64,000 nt of DNA, from positions 1 through 64,000 of the forward strand of contig CAKPPS010000003.1 in NCBI GenBank assembly GCA_934177795.1. Reading direction: 5' to 3'. Source of the DNA: an uncultured Clostridia bacterium (lineage in GTDB: Bacteria > Bacillota > Clostridia > TANB77 > CAG-508). Both the position numbers and the translations under genes were made by a program. Positions 42,557 to 51,942 of this stretch are shown here, one piece after another. The notes beneath the pieces were generated by a model. It had not been told where the DNA came from, searched no databases, and worked only from the letters and a program-made list of their open reading frames with translations. The stretch's first letter is position 1. Each line of letters begins with the position of its first letter.

Positions 42557-44887
42557 TTGCCAAGAAAAGCCAAAAGTGAAGTAAAAGAAATCGAAGAAAA
42601 ATTAAAATATTTAGGATTAAATTTAGAAGAGGCAAAAAAACAATTTGAAATTTATGAACCATTAAAGTTTAGAGTTCCTAAATTTTATGATGAAAAACAA
42701 TATAGACAGTATAGATATATACCAATTAAAGAAATTCAAATATTATTAACTCCTGCAAACAGGTTAGACGATATACAAGAGAAATACAAGCATTCAAGTC
42801 CAATATCTGAATACTTAGATTCTGAAAATGAAGAAAATATTGCCAAACATACAGAATTTTTAAAAATGTTAAAAGAATTTAAAGTAGAAGATGTAGAAAT
42901 GGTAGGAGAGGAACAAGCAAAACTTTCAAAAAAAATACCATTTAAGGTTAAATTTGAAGGAAATTACTTGTGGCAAATATATTATTCTGAAGAAACAGAA
43001 CAATATTTTATGTTAGTACCAACAGAAGATACTGATTATTCAACATTTTTCTACTTGTTGAAAAAACAACTTGAAAAGAAAAGAACAGGAAAAATATTTG
43101 TACCAATAAGGAATCTTTCTTATGAAGGAACCTACTTGAAGAAATCAGAATATGAAGATATAGAGAATTATTTATGGTTGTTTACTAAAGACTGGCCATT
43201 AGTATATGAAGTATATGATAAAAAAGAGCAGATGTCTATACATATAGTCGGAGAAACAGAAATCTATGAAAAAGTAAAGAGTCAGTATAAAGTAAAACTA
43301 GATAATGCTATTGATGCAAACCATTTTTATAAATTATTAAAAGCAATGTTTATACTACAAACAGAATTACCACATTATTTTGAATTTAAAACAAAAATAG
43401 CCAAAGGAGGCGGATTAGAGTTTTATCACAATGATGTGGAAATAAATTATGAAAATATTTCAGAATGGATTAGTAAAGAATATAGAAATGGAATAGAAAA
43501 AGAGGAAGTTATAAAGGAATTATTAAAAGAAAATAAAAAGAAATTAGAAGATTTAAAACTAACAGCAGGGATGCAGGAAATAGAATATTTAGCAAAAGAA
43601 AAACAAATATCTACATTTTTAGAATGCAAGAAAACATTTTTTGGAAAATTTAAATATTATTTTAAATATAATAAAAAAAATAAGAAAGATAAAATAAAGA
43701 AAATTAACATAAAGGAAAAAGTACTAGATGAGCAAATAGAAAAAGTAGAAAAGAAAGAATATATAAGTATTGAAAAAGACAAATATACAATAGAAGAATT
43801 AATGGAATTATATAAAGATTATGAACAAAATGAAAATGAATTAAAGAATATTTTAATGGATGTTAATGCATTAAAATTAAAAAATAAAAATATGGCAAAG
43901 AAAATCGAAAATGCAACCAGTTTCATAGAAGAGATAGACAATCATAAGAGAAGTATTTTTGAATTTTGGAAATATAGTAATAAAGATGAAGTATCAGCTT
44001 TGGCAGAAGGAGAACAGGAAGAAGTTACAATTATAAAAAAAGTCACAAAAGTTTTTGATTATGTAGAAGATTTAGATAAATTTGGAATAACAATGGATAA
44101 GATAGAAAGAAAAGTTTTAACAAAATCTGAAAAAGATAGTATTTATCTGACAACAACAAATTTATTACCAATATTAAACAAAATAAAAAATAATGAGGTT
44201 TTGCCAAAAGAGATTGAAAACAATTTAAAAGAGATGAAAAAGCAAGCAAAAGAAGAAAATGCCTTAAATGAAGTAGAAGAATTTGATATATTTGGAGGTT
44301 TGTCACAAGATAACACTAAAATTTCAAAAATAGCTAATAAAAATCATAGAGAAAATGCGAGAAATCAAATAAGTATTTTAGAAATAAATAAAAATACTAA
44401 GCCAATAGGATATAAATTAGAATTAGAAACAGTAGTGGATAATATAAAAAAAGCGTTAGACAAAGTAACAATAGTAGATAATTTACCAGTATATAAAATC
44501 TTAAATAATGAAAAATTGTCAGTAAATGATTTAAATGTATTTGATATAAATCCAGAAAATGAGATATATAAAAATATAAGAAAGAAAGATACTAAATATA
44601 ATTTATATAAAATAAACTTAAAAAAAGGAATAAATGGTATCAGTTATACGAATAGTATATTCTATGAGAATCAAAATAAAACTTTGCCTATAGGTCAAAA
44701 TATATCAACAAAAGTTCTTGTGGACTTATCAAATGTAGAATTAAAAATTAAAGGTAGAACGAATTTTAAAATTACTGAATTTGAAGATGAAAATGATGAC
44801 TTTTCAAAAGTAAACATAAAAAATATAAATGTTTTAGAATATGATATTATTTTAAAAGAAAAAGAAATAGAAGAAGAAAGTGTATAA
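42557..44887 (+). CDS. Large conserved-looking protein of unknown function
   Basis: Soluble protein of 776 residues from TTG 42557, which lies eight bases after AAGGGAG; an ATG at 42539 overlapping the deacetylase stop is the alternative. The N-terminal 330 residues look globular (FRVPKFYDEKQYRQYRYIPI, YLWQIYYSEETEQYFMLVP). A long Lys/Glu-rich coiled-coil region spans about 340-560, with a C-terminal beta-rich part. No signal peptide, membrane helix or enzyme motif is seen. I do not recognise the family. Its operon place after a wall deacetylase may hint at an envelope or division scaffold. Confidence 0.7.
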   Translation: MPRKAKSEVKEIEEKLKYLGLNLEEAKKQFEIYEPLKFRVPKFYDEKQYRQYRYIPIKEIQILLTPANRLDDIQEKYKHSSPISEYLDSENEENIAKHTEFLKMLKEFKVEDVEMVGEEQAKLSKKIPFKVKFEGNYLWQIYYSEETEQYFMLVPTEDTDYSTFFYLLKKQLEKKRTGKIFVPIRNLSYEGTYLKKSEYEDIENYLWLFTKDWPLVYEVYDKKEQMSIHIVGETEIYEKVKSQYKVKLDNAIDANHFYKLLKAMFILQTELPHYFEFKTKIAKGGGLEFYHNDVEINYENISEWISKEYRNGIEKEEVIKELLKENKKKLEDLKLTAGMQEIEYLAKEKQISTFLECKKTFFGKFKYYFKYNKKNKKDKIKKINIKEKVLDEQIEKVEKKEYISIEKDKYTIEELMELYKDYEQNENELKNILMDVNALKLKNKNMAKKIENATSFIEEIDNHKRSIFEFWKYSNKDEVSALAEGEQEEVTIIKKVTKVFDYVEDLDKFGITMDKIERKVLTKSEKDSIYLTTTNLLPILNKIKNNEVLPKEIENNLKEMKKQAKEENALNEVEEFDIFGGLSQDNTKISKIANKNHRENARNQISILEINKNTKPIGYKLELETVVDNIKKALDKVTIVDNLPVYKILNNEKLSVNDLNVFDINPENEIYKNIRKKDTKYNLYKINLKKGINGISYTNSIFYENQNKTLPIGQNISTKVLVDLSNVELKIKGRTNFKITEFEDENDDFSKVNIKNINVLEYDIILKEKEIEEESV

Positions 44888-44898
44888 ATAATTGTTTT

Positions 44899-44946
44899 TT
44901 ATATAATAGGAAATGATATTTCCTATTATATAAAAAGCTACAATTT
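44899..44946 (+). repeat. Dispersed hairpin repeat, copy B
   Basis: ATATAATAGGAAAT-GAT-ATTTCCTATTATAT is a perfect hairpin with a three-base loop, followed by AAAAAGCTACAATTT. It may double as terminator of the preceding gene. Beyond it, 44947-45095 has no gene. Confidence 0.7.
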
Positions 44947-45097
44947 TTGTTCATTAATGTGCTTGTTGAAGTGATTATGTGTCATCTCAAAATAAAATAT
45001 ATAATCAAAATTAATTTTAGAAATAATTCATTTTACAAACTATGAATTGTAATTTCATGTGGATAATAAATAAAAAAATTAAAAAATATTCTAGACA

Positions 45098-45126
45098 AAA
45101 AAATATAAATATGTTAATATATATAA
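45098..45126 (+). promoter_or_regulatory. Promoter of tRNA-Leu(CAA)
   Basis: ATTCTAGACAAAAAAATATA contains a TAGACA -35 box, with TTAATAT about 17 bases on as the -10 region. The block is shared with the orphan promoter at 11757. Confidence 0.5.
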
Positions 45127-45139
45127 GGATTTGAATTAT

Positions 45140-45222
45140 GCCGATGTGGCGGAATTGGTAGACGCACTGGATTCAAAATCCAGCGGGAAACCATGTGGGT
45201 TCGAGTCCCACCATCGGTACCA
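45140..45222 (+). tRNA. tRNA-Leu (anticodon CAA)
   Basis: An 83-base class II tRNA. Acceptor GCCGATG pairs with CATCGGT (one G-U), anticodon stem CTGGA/TCCAG has loop TTCAAAA (anticodon CAA), T loop TTCGAGT and encoded CCA (45220-45222). It decodes UUG. Confidence 0.95.
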
Positions 45223-45226
45223 AAAG

Positions 45227-45278
45227 TAGAAACCTTATAAGTATTGAAATCTCAATATTTTATAAGGTTTATTTTTTA
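45227..45278 (+). terminator. tRNA terminator
   Basis: AACCTTATAA-G-TATTGA pairs with TCAATA-TT-TTATAAGGTT, followed by TTATTTTTT. Confidence 0.8.
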
Positions 45279-45294
45279 TAATAGGAGAAAAACT

Positions 45295-46659
45295 ATGGAA
45301 ATACCCATCAAAAAAAATGAAGAATATATTGTAGAAATTACTGATAATGGATTTACAGGTGAAGGAATAACGAAAGTAAAAGATTTTACTGTATTTATTC
45401 CTAATGCAATAAAAGGAGAAAAAATCAAAATATTAATAGTAAAAGTGCTTTCATCTTATGCATTTGGAAAAATAATAGAAATATTAGAAAAATCATCAGA
45501 TAGGATAGAAAGTGATTGTACTACATATAAAAGATGCGGCGGATGTTCAATGAGACATTTAAAATATAAAAAAACATTAGAAATCAAACGAAATGCTGTA
45601 CAAAGTTTAGTAAATAAAACACTAAATAAAAAAATAATTGTAAAAGAAACACTAGGAATGCAAAATCCATATAATTATAGAAACAAAGCACAATATCCTG
45701 TAGGAATAAATGAGAAAGGCAAAGCTATAATAGGTGTGTTTGCAAATAGAACACATGAAATTATACCAATAGATAAATGTTTAATACAGGATACTAGAAC
45801 AGAAAAAATAGCTAAATATATAGTAAAATTTTTAAACGAGAATAAGATATCAATATATGATGAAGCTACACAGCAGGGAATAATAAGACATATAGTTATA
45901 AAAATTGGTAAAAAGACAGATGAAATAATGTGTGTTATTGTAATAAATGGAGAAAAAATGCCTAAAGAAAATGAATTAGTCAAAAAATTAATTAAAAAAT
46001 TTCCAGAAATCAAAACAATTGTAAAAAATATTAACACAAAAAATACAAATGTGATTTTAGGACATAAAAATATTGTATTATATGGAAATGGATATATACA
46101 AGACATTTTAGGTGATTTGACATTTAAAATATCACCATTGTCATTTTATCAGGTAAATCCTATTCAAACAGAAAAACTATACCAAATTGGAGTAGAAGCA
46201 GCAGGAATTTTAAAAGAAGATGTAATATTTGACCTATATAGTGGAATAGGAACAATTTCTTTATTTATGGCTAAACATGCAAAAAAAGTATATGGAATTG
46301 AAATAGTAAAAGAAGCAGTGGGAAATGCAAAAGAAAATGCAGAATTAAATGAAATAGACAATGTAGATTTTATAAATGGAGACGTTGAGGAAGTTTTAGA
46401 TGACTTAGTGAATAATAAAAATATTATACCTGATATTGTAATGGTTGATCCACCAAGAAAAGGACTAGATAATAAGAGCATAGATAATATTATAAAAATT
46501 AAGCCCAAAAAACTAATATATATAAGCTGTAATCCAGCTACTCTAGTTAGAGATTTGAAAAAATTTGAGGAATCATTTTATTTAGAAGCTATACAACCTG
46601 TTGACATGTTTCCTTTCACAAGCAGTATTGAATGTGTGGCTGTATTATATTTAAAATAA
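45295..46659 (+). CDS. rlmD: 23S rRNA (uracil-C5)-methyltransferase, RlmD/RlmCD family
   Basis: Protein of 454 residues. An N-terminal TRAM domain (EYIVEITDNGFTGEGITKVK) is followed by the iron-sulfur Cys set CTTYKRCGGCSMRHL, and a methyltransferase with FDLYSGIGTISLFMA, MVDPPRKGLD and the catalytic Cys in ISCNPATLVRDL. It methylates U1939 and/or U747 of 23S rRNA. ATG 45295 after AGGAGAAA is chosen; the longer frame would include the tRNA terminator. Confidence 0.9.
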   Translation: MEIPIKKNEEYIVEITDNGFTGEGITKVKDFTVFIPNAIKGEKIKILIVKVLSSYAFGKIIEILEKSSDRIESDCTTYKRCGGCSMRHLKYKKTLEIKRNAVQSLVNKTLNKKIIVKETLGMQNPYNYRNKAQYPVGINEKGKAIIGVFANRTHEIIPIDKCLIQDTRTEKIAKYIVKFLNENKISIYDEATQQGIIRHIVIKIGKKTDEIMCVIVINGEKMPKENELVKKLIKKFPEIKTIVKNINTKNTNVILGHKNIVLYGNGYIQDILGDLTFKISPLSFYQVNPIQTEKLYQIGVEAAGILKEDVIFDLYSGIGTISLFMAKHAKKVYGIEIVKEAVGNAKENAELNEIDNVDFINGDVEEVLDDLVNNKNIIPDIVMVDPPRKGLDNKSIDNIIKIKPKKLIYISCNPATLVRDLKKFEESFYLEAIQPVDMFPFTSSIECVAVLYLK

Positions 46660-46913
46660 ATTTTGTAATAATTGATTAATAACCTTAGGTTGCTTTTCAG
46701 ATTTAATACGAAAAAATACATAGGATATAAAAAATTGGAATCTTTTTTGGCCTATTAATACAGGAAGAATTGAAAATTATGTAAAACTGTGGTAAAATAT
46801 GTATATGAAATTTCAAAAAATCTTTCTAAGAATAGTACTATGGAGGTATGTACTACTAGACAACATTTAATTTTTACAACATTTTGCAATTGCAAAAAGA
46901 AAGGAGCCATGAA
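46660..46913 (+). other. Intergenic region with a small dyad
   Basis: AGTAC-N11-GTACT (46834-46854) flanks TATGGAGGTAT ahead of the gene at 46914, and TTGCAATTGCAA lies at about 46884-46895. These could be regulatory. No gene is seen. Confidence 0.3.
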
Positions 46914-47225
46914 ATGGTTATTGAAAAAGGTTTACTTATGCATTGGTGGCATTACTATGGAAAAGTAATTTACACTTTAGATGAACTGGAAAAGTTTGAG
47001 AAAATCATTGATGATTATGGTGTAGATAAAGTGCTGGATGCTGCTGTTGCATCTTATGTTTATGGAGATGGTTCACCTACCGTGATTTTGATGAGCATTC
47101 GTGTAGGAACTATTAAAAAACTGTTTGAATCTTTGCCGGATGTCTCTAAAATGGGAAAAGAGGAACGAAAACGATACCAAAAAGTACGGGAGGAATTCGT
47201 TCGAGTAATATCTCAAACAGCATAA
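46914..47225 (+). CDS. Hypothetical protein, probable recent import
   Basis: Protein of 103 residues, helical and soluble (LLMHWWHYYGKVIYTLDELE, FEKIIDDYGVDKVLDAAVAS, MGKEERKRYQKVREEFVRVI). I know no family. Codons such as CTG, GCC, GTG, CGG and TCG are more common than in neighbours, suggesting transfer. ATG 46914 follows AAGGAG by seven bases. It stands alone between an rRNA methyltransferase and a Nudix relic and has its own strong terminator. Confidence 0.6.
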   Translation: MVIEKGLLMHWWHYYGKVIYTLDELEKFEKIIDDYGVDKVLDAAVASYVYGDGSPTVILMSIRVGTIKKLFESLPDVSKMGKEERKRYQKVREEFVRVISQTA

Positions 47226-47233
47226 GAAATTTG

Positions 47234-47270
47234 CAGGTAGTGAGTAATAAAAATCTCACTACCTGTTTTT
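47234..47270 (+). terminator. Rho-independent terminator
   Basis: CAGGTAGTGAG pairs with CTCACTACCTG, then TTTTT. One of the strongest in the window. From here to 47451 no gene is seen. Confidence 0.85.
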
Positions 47271-47451
47271 ACGTAAAAATTAAAATACTATTTATGTACA
47301 TGTATTTAATAACAGAAGCGAAGCAGCAAGACATAAAAAGAAGCATTTTAAAAAATTACAAATTTTTGTAATTTTAATTTACTTTTTACTAGAAAAATGA
47401 TATAAAAGATTTAGAGATAAAATTTATAATTAAGATGGAGATGACAATGAG

Positions 47452-47818
47452 ATGAATAAGCCAATAAGAAAAGCAGTAAGGTGCTATTTAATAAAAAATA
47501 ATAAGGTAGTATTTAAAAGTATAAGAAAAAAATAAAAAGTTAGGATATTATGACAAACCTGGTGGTAAAATCGAAAAAGAAGAGTTACCAGAACAAACAG
47601 CTATAAGAGAAATGAAAGAGGAAACAGGATTAGATGTTACAAAGTTAAAATATAAAGGGAATATGATAATTGAATATCCAGATAGAATATTTGATTTTGG
47701 GGTATTTGTTGCAACCGAGGCTGAAGGAAAACCACAAGAATATGAAGAGAATTCATTAGAATGGATTGGAATACAAGAATTATTACAAAAAGAAAAAATA
47801 TTATCCAATATTATTTAA
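47452..47818 (+). pseudogene. Nudix hydrolase, frameshifted
   Basis: The first frame gives MNKPIRKAVRCYLIKNNKVV and stops at 47533. The second carries NKKLGYYDKPGGKIEKEELP and the Nudix box remainder EQTAIREMKEETGLDVTKL. One extra A in the run 47526-47532 explains the shift. Length after repair is about 121 residues, short but normal for MutT-like enzymes that hydrolyse nucleoside diphosphate derivatives. Confidence 0.75.
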
Positions 47819-47956
47819 TACTTTTGTGCAGATAAAAATTAACAAGTGGTAAAATATACTTTATCAGAAGATAATAATTCAATATTTGCCAAACAGAATA
47901 TGAATAAAAAAGAACTAAACTTAGAAGACTATGCAAAAAAGAGGAGAAAATATAAA

Positions 47957-49399
47957 ATGAGAATAGGAATTGATATAGACAATTGTATATCTAATTTTGA
48001 TGATACATTATTAACAGAATACTTAAAACATGATAAAGAATTAAGAAATACAGGAATTATAAATGAAAAACCAGAATATTTTAGAAAAGGAATGTTCGAC
48101 TGGACAGAGAAAGAAGAAAAAAGTTTTTATAATTCAAATATTGAAGAGTTTGCAAAAAAGCTAAAGCCATTAGAGGATGCATCTTATTATATTAAAAATT
48201 TAAAAGAAGATGGACATGAAATATATATTATAACTGGAAGAAATAATGGCGAATATACAAACTATTATAAATTAACAAAAAAATGGCTAAATAAATATGA
48301 TATTATTTATGATAAACTAATATTTACAGATTCCCATGATAAACATGCAAAAACAGTAGTATGCTTAGAAAATGATATTGACTTAATGATTGAAGATAGT
48401 ACAAGAATAAGTTTAGATTTAATCAGTAATAATATTAAAGTTTATACAATGAATACAAGGTATAATCAAAAAGAACGAACATTAGATAGAGTTTCAAAAT
48501 GGAAAGAAATATATGAAAAAATATCTAAACTAAACAATAAAGAAGAAAATCGAAAAGTAAATGTTATTTTAGACACAGATATATATAACGAATGTGATGA
48601 CCAATTTGCATTATCTTATTTATTAAAATCTCAAGATAAATTCAATATTAAAGCTATTACAGTGGCACCATACCATCATGATCATAATATATCAATAGAA
48701 GAGGGAACAGACAAAAGTTATAATGAAATCATAAAAATATGTAATTGGTTAAATTTTGACTGGACTAACGAAGTATTCAAAGGCTCAATAGACTATGTAG
48801 TTAATGGATACAATGAAGAAAATGAAGCAGTAAATAAAATTATTGAAATTGCAAATGAAAATGCTAAAACATATATTTTAGCAATAGGCGCAATAACCAA
48901 TATAGCTATTGCCGTAAAGAAAGAACCTAAGATAATTGACAAAATTGAAGTTATTTGGCTCGGAGGGAATAGCTTTTTAAGTAAAAATAATAAAGAATTT
49001 AATTTTAAACAAGATATATATGCTGTAAAAACTGTTTTTGAATCAAAAGTAAAGTTAACTATTATTCCTTGTAAAAATGTAGCATCAAATTTAAGAACAT
49101 CAATATATGAACTAGAATATTTCATAAAAGGAAAAAGTGAATTATGTGACTACTTATGCCAGAGATTTTATAATGATGGTGTGCATGGAATAAAAGAAAG
49201 CAGAGTAATTTGGGATATTAGTGTTATAGCCTATATGATTAATAAAGAATGGTTTGAAACAGAAGAAGTTAGTTGTCCTAATATTAATGATGATACATCT
49301 TATGAATTAACAACTAATAATCATAAAATAACAGTAGTTAACTATTTGAATGCTGATAAAATATATAATGATTTATTTAAAAAGTTGAGAGAAACTTAA
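47957..49399 (+). CDS. Fusion of a 5'-nucleotidase-like HAD domain and a nucleoside hydrolase
   Basis: Protein of 480 residues in two parts. Residues 1-190 are a HAD phosphatase of the 5'(3')-deoxyribonucleotidase type (Asp6 and Asp8 in IDIDNCISNFDD, IYIITGRNNGE, LMIEDS). Residues 202-480 are a nucleoside hydrolase with the calcium-binding DTD...DD set (Asp206, Asp208, Asp214, Asp215 in ILDTDIYNECDDQFA) and LAIGAITNIAIA. Together they could strip phosphate and then cleave the glycosidic bond of one nucleotide. ATG 47957 follows GAGGAGAAAA; the frame is open for 37 more codons upstream, so a longer form cannot be excluded. Confidence 0.82.
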   Translation: MRIGIDIDNCISNFDDTLLTEYLKHDKELRNTGIINEKPEYFRKGMFDWTEKEEKSFYNSNIEEFAKKLKPLEDASYYIKNLKEDGHEIYIITGRNNGEYTNYYKLTKKWLNKYDIIYDKLIFTDSHDKHAKTVVCLENDIDLMIEDSTRISLDLISNNIKVYTMNTRYNQKERTLDRVSKWKEIYEKISKLNNKEENRKVNVILDTDIYNECDDQFALSYLLKSQDKFNIKAITVAPYHHDHNISIEEGTDKSYNEIIKICNWLNFDWTNEVFKGSIDYVVNGYNEENEAVNKIIEIANENAKTYILAIGAITNIAIAVKKEPKIIDKIEVIWLGGNSFLSKNNKEFNFKQDIYAVKTVFESKVKLTIIPCKNVASNLRTSIYELEYFIKGKSELCDYLCQRFYNDGVHGIKESRVIWDISVIAYMINKEWFETEEVSCPNINDDTSYELTTNNHKITVVNYLNADKIYNDLFKKLRET

Positions 49400-49482
49400 T
49401 GAAAATATATTTAGTAAGACATGGAGAAGTAAACCATAATCTATATGAATTATATAACAAAGAAGATGAAGACTCAAATTAA
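49399..49482 (+). pseudogene. Histidine phosphatase N-terminal relic
   Basis: 27 codons (MKIYLVRHGEVNHNLYELYN, then KEDEDSN-stop) carry the RHG motif of the histidine phosphatase family but nothing more. The ATG overlaps the previous stop (TAATG), so it was once coupled to the fusion gene. A deletion joins it to the following GNAT relic. Confidence 0.7.
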
Positions 49483-49498
49483 ACAGAAATAAAACAAG

Positions 49499-49801
49499 CT
49501 AATATTTGTAGCAAGGATAGAAGATGAAATTGTTGGATATATAACTATTAATATTAAAGAAAAAAATAATCCAATTATGCGAAATAGAAAACAATTACAA
49601 ATTGAAGCAATATGTGTAGATGAGAAAAATAGAGGAAAAGGAATAGGTATACAGCTATTAAAATATGTAAAACAATGTGGAAAGAAAAATGATTGCACAG
49701 ATATATACTTAACAGTAAATGAAGAAAATGCAAGTGCAATAAAGATGTATGAAGAATTTGGATTTAAAGTAAAAAGTATAGCATATTCAATGCAGATATA
49801 A
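49499..49801 (+). pseudogene. GNAT acetyltransferase missing its 5' end
   Basis: About 100 codons in another frame: LIFVARIEDEIVGYITINIK, the acetyl-CoA loop EKNRGKGIGIQLLKYV and YEEFGFKVKSI near the end. The first strand and helices of the GNAT fold are missing, replaced by the phosphatase fragment. An internal ATG at 49577 could start a 74-residue product, too short to be active. Confidence 0.65.
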
Positions 49802-49816
49802 AAGGAGCTGATAGAA

Positions 49817-50377
49817 ATGAAATATTTTAAAAAATTAATAGGAGAAAGAATTTATTTATCACCACGAAATAGTGAAGATATAGAAAAATTTACAGAATGG
49901 TTGAATGATTTTGAAACAACAGATTATCTTGGAAGAAGTGCGTACATAACAACATTAGAAGGAGAAAAACAATATTTTGAAGAAAATTCAAACAAAAACT
50001 ATAACTTTTTTATAATAACATTAGAAGAAGATAAGTTAATAGGTACAGTAGGATTAGAAAAATATGATTCAATTAATAGGACAGCTACTTTAGGAATATT
50101 TATAGGAAACAAAGACTACAGAAATGAAGGATATGGAACAGAAGCAATTAAGATGATATTAGATTATGGATTTAATTATTTGAATTTGAATAATATAAAA
50201 CTAAGTTTAATGAGTTTTAATGAAAGAGCATTAAAGTGCTATACCAAATGTGGCTTTAAAGAATATGGAAGAAGAAGAAAATGTAAATATGTTAATGGTA
50301 AATATTATGACAGCATTGAAATGGATATATTAGCAAATGAGTTTAAAGGGGATTATATAAGAAATAAGAATATATAA
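49817..50377 (+). CDS. GNAT N-acetyltransferase, RimJ/RimL type
   Basis: Protein of 186 residues: RIYLSPRNSEDIEKFTEWLN start, DKLIGTVGLEKYD strand, coenzyme A loop NKDYRNEGYGTEAIKMIL (R/Q-x-x-G-x-G/A form) and SFNERALKCYTKCGFKEYG. The family acetylates amino groups of proteins or small molecules, including some antibiotics; the substrate is open. An AGGAG site lies nine bases before the ATG. Confidence 0.82.
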   Translation: MKYFKKLIGERIYLSPRNSEDIEKFTEWLNDFETTDYLGRSAYITTLEGEKQYFEENSNKNYNFFIITLEEDKLIGTVGLEKYDSINRTATLGIFIGNKDYRNEGYGTEAIKMILDYGFNYLNLNNIKLSLMSFNERALKCYTKCGFKEYGRRRKCKYVNGKYYDSIEMDILANEFKGDYIRNKNI

Positions 50378-50475
50378 CACAAATAATACCTTTAATATAA
50401 TTTTCATTATTATGAAAGAATATTTAGTATGCTTTGGGTAAAATTACTGAGATAAAAATTTAATAGGAGAATGAA

Positions 50476-51087
50476 ATGATAAAGAATATAATATTTGATT
50501 TTGGAAATGTTTTATTAGAATGGAACGAAGATAAAATTGCAAGCAATTATGCAAATAATAAAGAAGAAAAAGAAATATTAAAAAAAGTAATTTTTAAATC
50601 GAATAATTGGTTTAAATTAGATGATGGTACTTTAGATTATAAACAAGCTATTAAATTATTTAAAGAAGATTTACCTACTAATTTAAGTATTAAAGTAGAG
50701 GAAATAATGAATACATGGTATAAAAATATGCCAATAAATCAAGAAATATCCGAATTAATTAAGAAGTTAAAAGAAAATAATTATAAGGTATATGCATTAT
50801 CAAATACTCATATTCCGGTATATGAATATATAAAAAATTCAGAAGTAGGGAAATATTTTGATGGATTTTTAATATCAGCAATAGAAAAGATGATGAAGCC
50901 AGATGAAAAAATATATTATAGATTATTTGAAAAATTCGAATTAGCTCCGAAAGATTGTTTTTTCATAGATGATAGCGAAAAAAACATACTAGCTAGTAGA
51001 AAATGCGGTATGGAAGGTCATGTTTTTGATATGAATAATTTTGAAAAATTAACAAATGAATTAAAGAAAAAGAATATACTAGTATAA
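50476..51087 (+). CDS. HAD-superfamily hydrolase, subfamily IA (YihX-like)
   Basis: Protein of 203 residues. Nucleophile Asp in IIFDFGNVLLEW, motif II KVYALSNTH, motif III Lys in KMMKPDEKIY and motif IV FFIDDSEKN. An alpha-helical cap sits between motifs I and II. YihX-type members dephosphorylate sugar phosphates such as glucose-1-phosphate. It precedes a Nudix gene by 15 bases. Confidence 0.83.
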   Translation: MIKNIIFDFGNVLLEWNEDKIASNYANNKEEKEILKKVIFKSNNWFKLDDGTLDYKQAIKLFKEDLPTNLSIKVEEIMNTWYKNMPINQEISELIKKLKENNYKVYALSNTHIPVYEYIKNSEVGKYFDGFLISAIEKMMKPDEKIYYRLFEKFELAPKDCFFIDDSEKNILASRKCGMEGHVFDMNNFEKLTNELKKKNILV

Positions 51088-51102
51088 AACGGAGATGTTA
51101 AT

Positions 51103-51867
51103 ATGATAAAAAATATAGAAGGAACAACTATAGAAGCAAAGATTGAAAATGAACAATTTAAATTACTAGAAGAAACTAAAAGAAAAATAGAAGAATTCTG
51201 GAACCGATGTATATTAGAAAATCCAAGTTTGTGGAATGGAGAATTGATGTGTGTAGAAGAATGCAAAAGGAAAGGAAAACAAATATTAATTACATGCAAA
51301 AAATCCAATTACGCCCATTATTTGTACGATGAAAGAATTGGATTACCTAAAGAATATGATTGTAGTAGTTTAGGGGCAGGGTGTTTGTTAGAAACAAGGG
51401 ATAACTATTATATAGTAGGGGAATTGGCCGAAAATACTTCTTTTCCATATTGTTTGCAAATATCTGGAGGAAGTGTAGATAAAGATGATATAAAAGATGG
51501 AAGAATCAATATATTTAATACAATAATAAGAGAATGTCAAGAAGAATTAAATATTAATTTACAAGATGAGCAACAGGTAAAACATTTTAAAATAAAATAT
51601 ATATCTTTACCTACGGAGACGGTTCATACATATATCATATTTGCAAAAGGTAAATTAAATATGACTAGAGTTCAAATGCAAGAATATTATGCTCAATATT
51701 TAAAATATTTAAAAGAAAATAATTTAGAAGTTGAATTTGGAAAAATTCATTTTATAAGAAAAGATAGAACAGCAGAAGAATTAGAAAATTTTAAAAATCC
51801 TAAAAGAGATTATTTGAAAAGTTTGTTGGAAATAGATAGTAAAGAAACAGATAATGTGAAGCGGTGA
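51103..51867 (+). CDS. Nudix hydrolase
   Basis: Protein of 254 residues. The helical N-terminus (LLEETKRKIEEFWNRCI) is followed by a Nudix fold whose box is ISGGSVDKDDI...FNTIIRECQEELNINL, with the catalytic REcxEEl present but a longer Gly-to-Glu spacing than MutT. Such forms act on nucleoside diphosphate sugars or related compounds. Likely co-transcribed with the HAD gene. Confidence 0.78.
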   Translation: MIKNIEGTTIEAKIENEQFKLLEETKRKIEEFWNRCILENPSLWNGELMCVEECKRKGKQILITCKKSNYAHYLYDERIGLPKEYDCSSLGAGCLLETRDNYYIVGELAENTSFPYCLQISGGSVDKDDIKDGRINIFNTIIRECQEELNINLQDEQQVKHFKIKYISLPTETVHTYIIFAKGKLNMTRVQMQEYYAQYLKYLKENNLEVEFGKIHFIRKDRTAEELENFKNPKRDYLKSLLEIDSKETDNVKR

Positions 51868-51942
51868 TATCAATAAATAATTAAATATAGATGAAAAAAT
51901 ATTATTAATCTATTTTAATATTGTAGTTTGGAGGAGAAAGAT

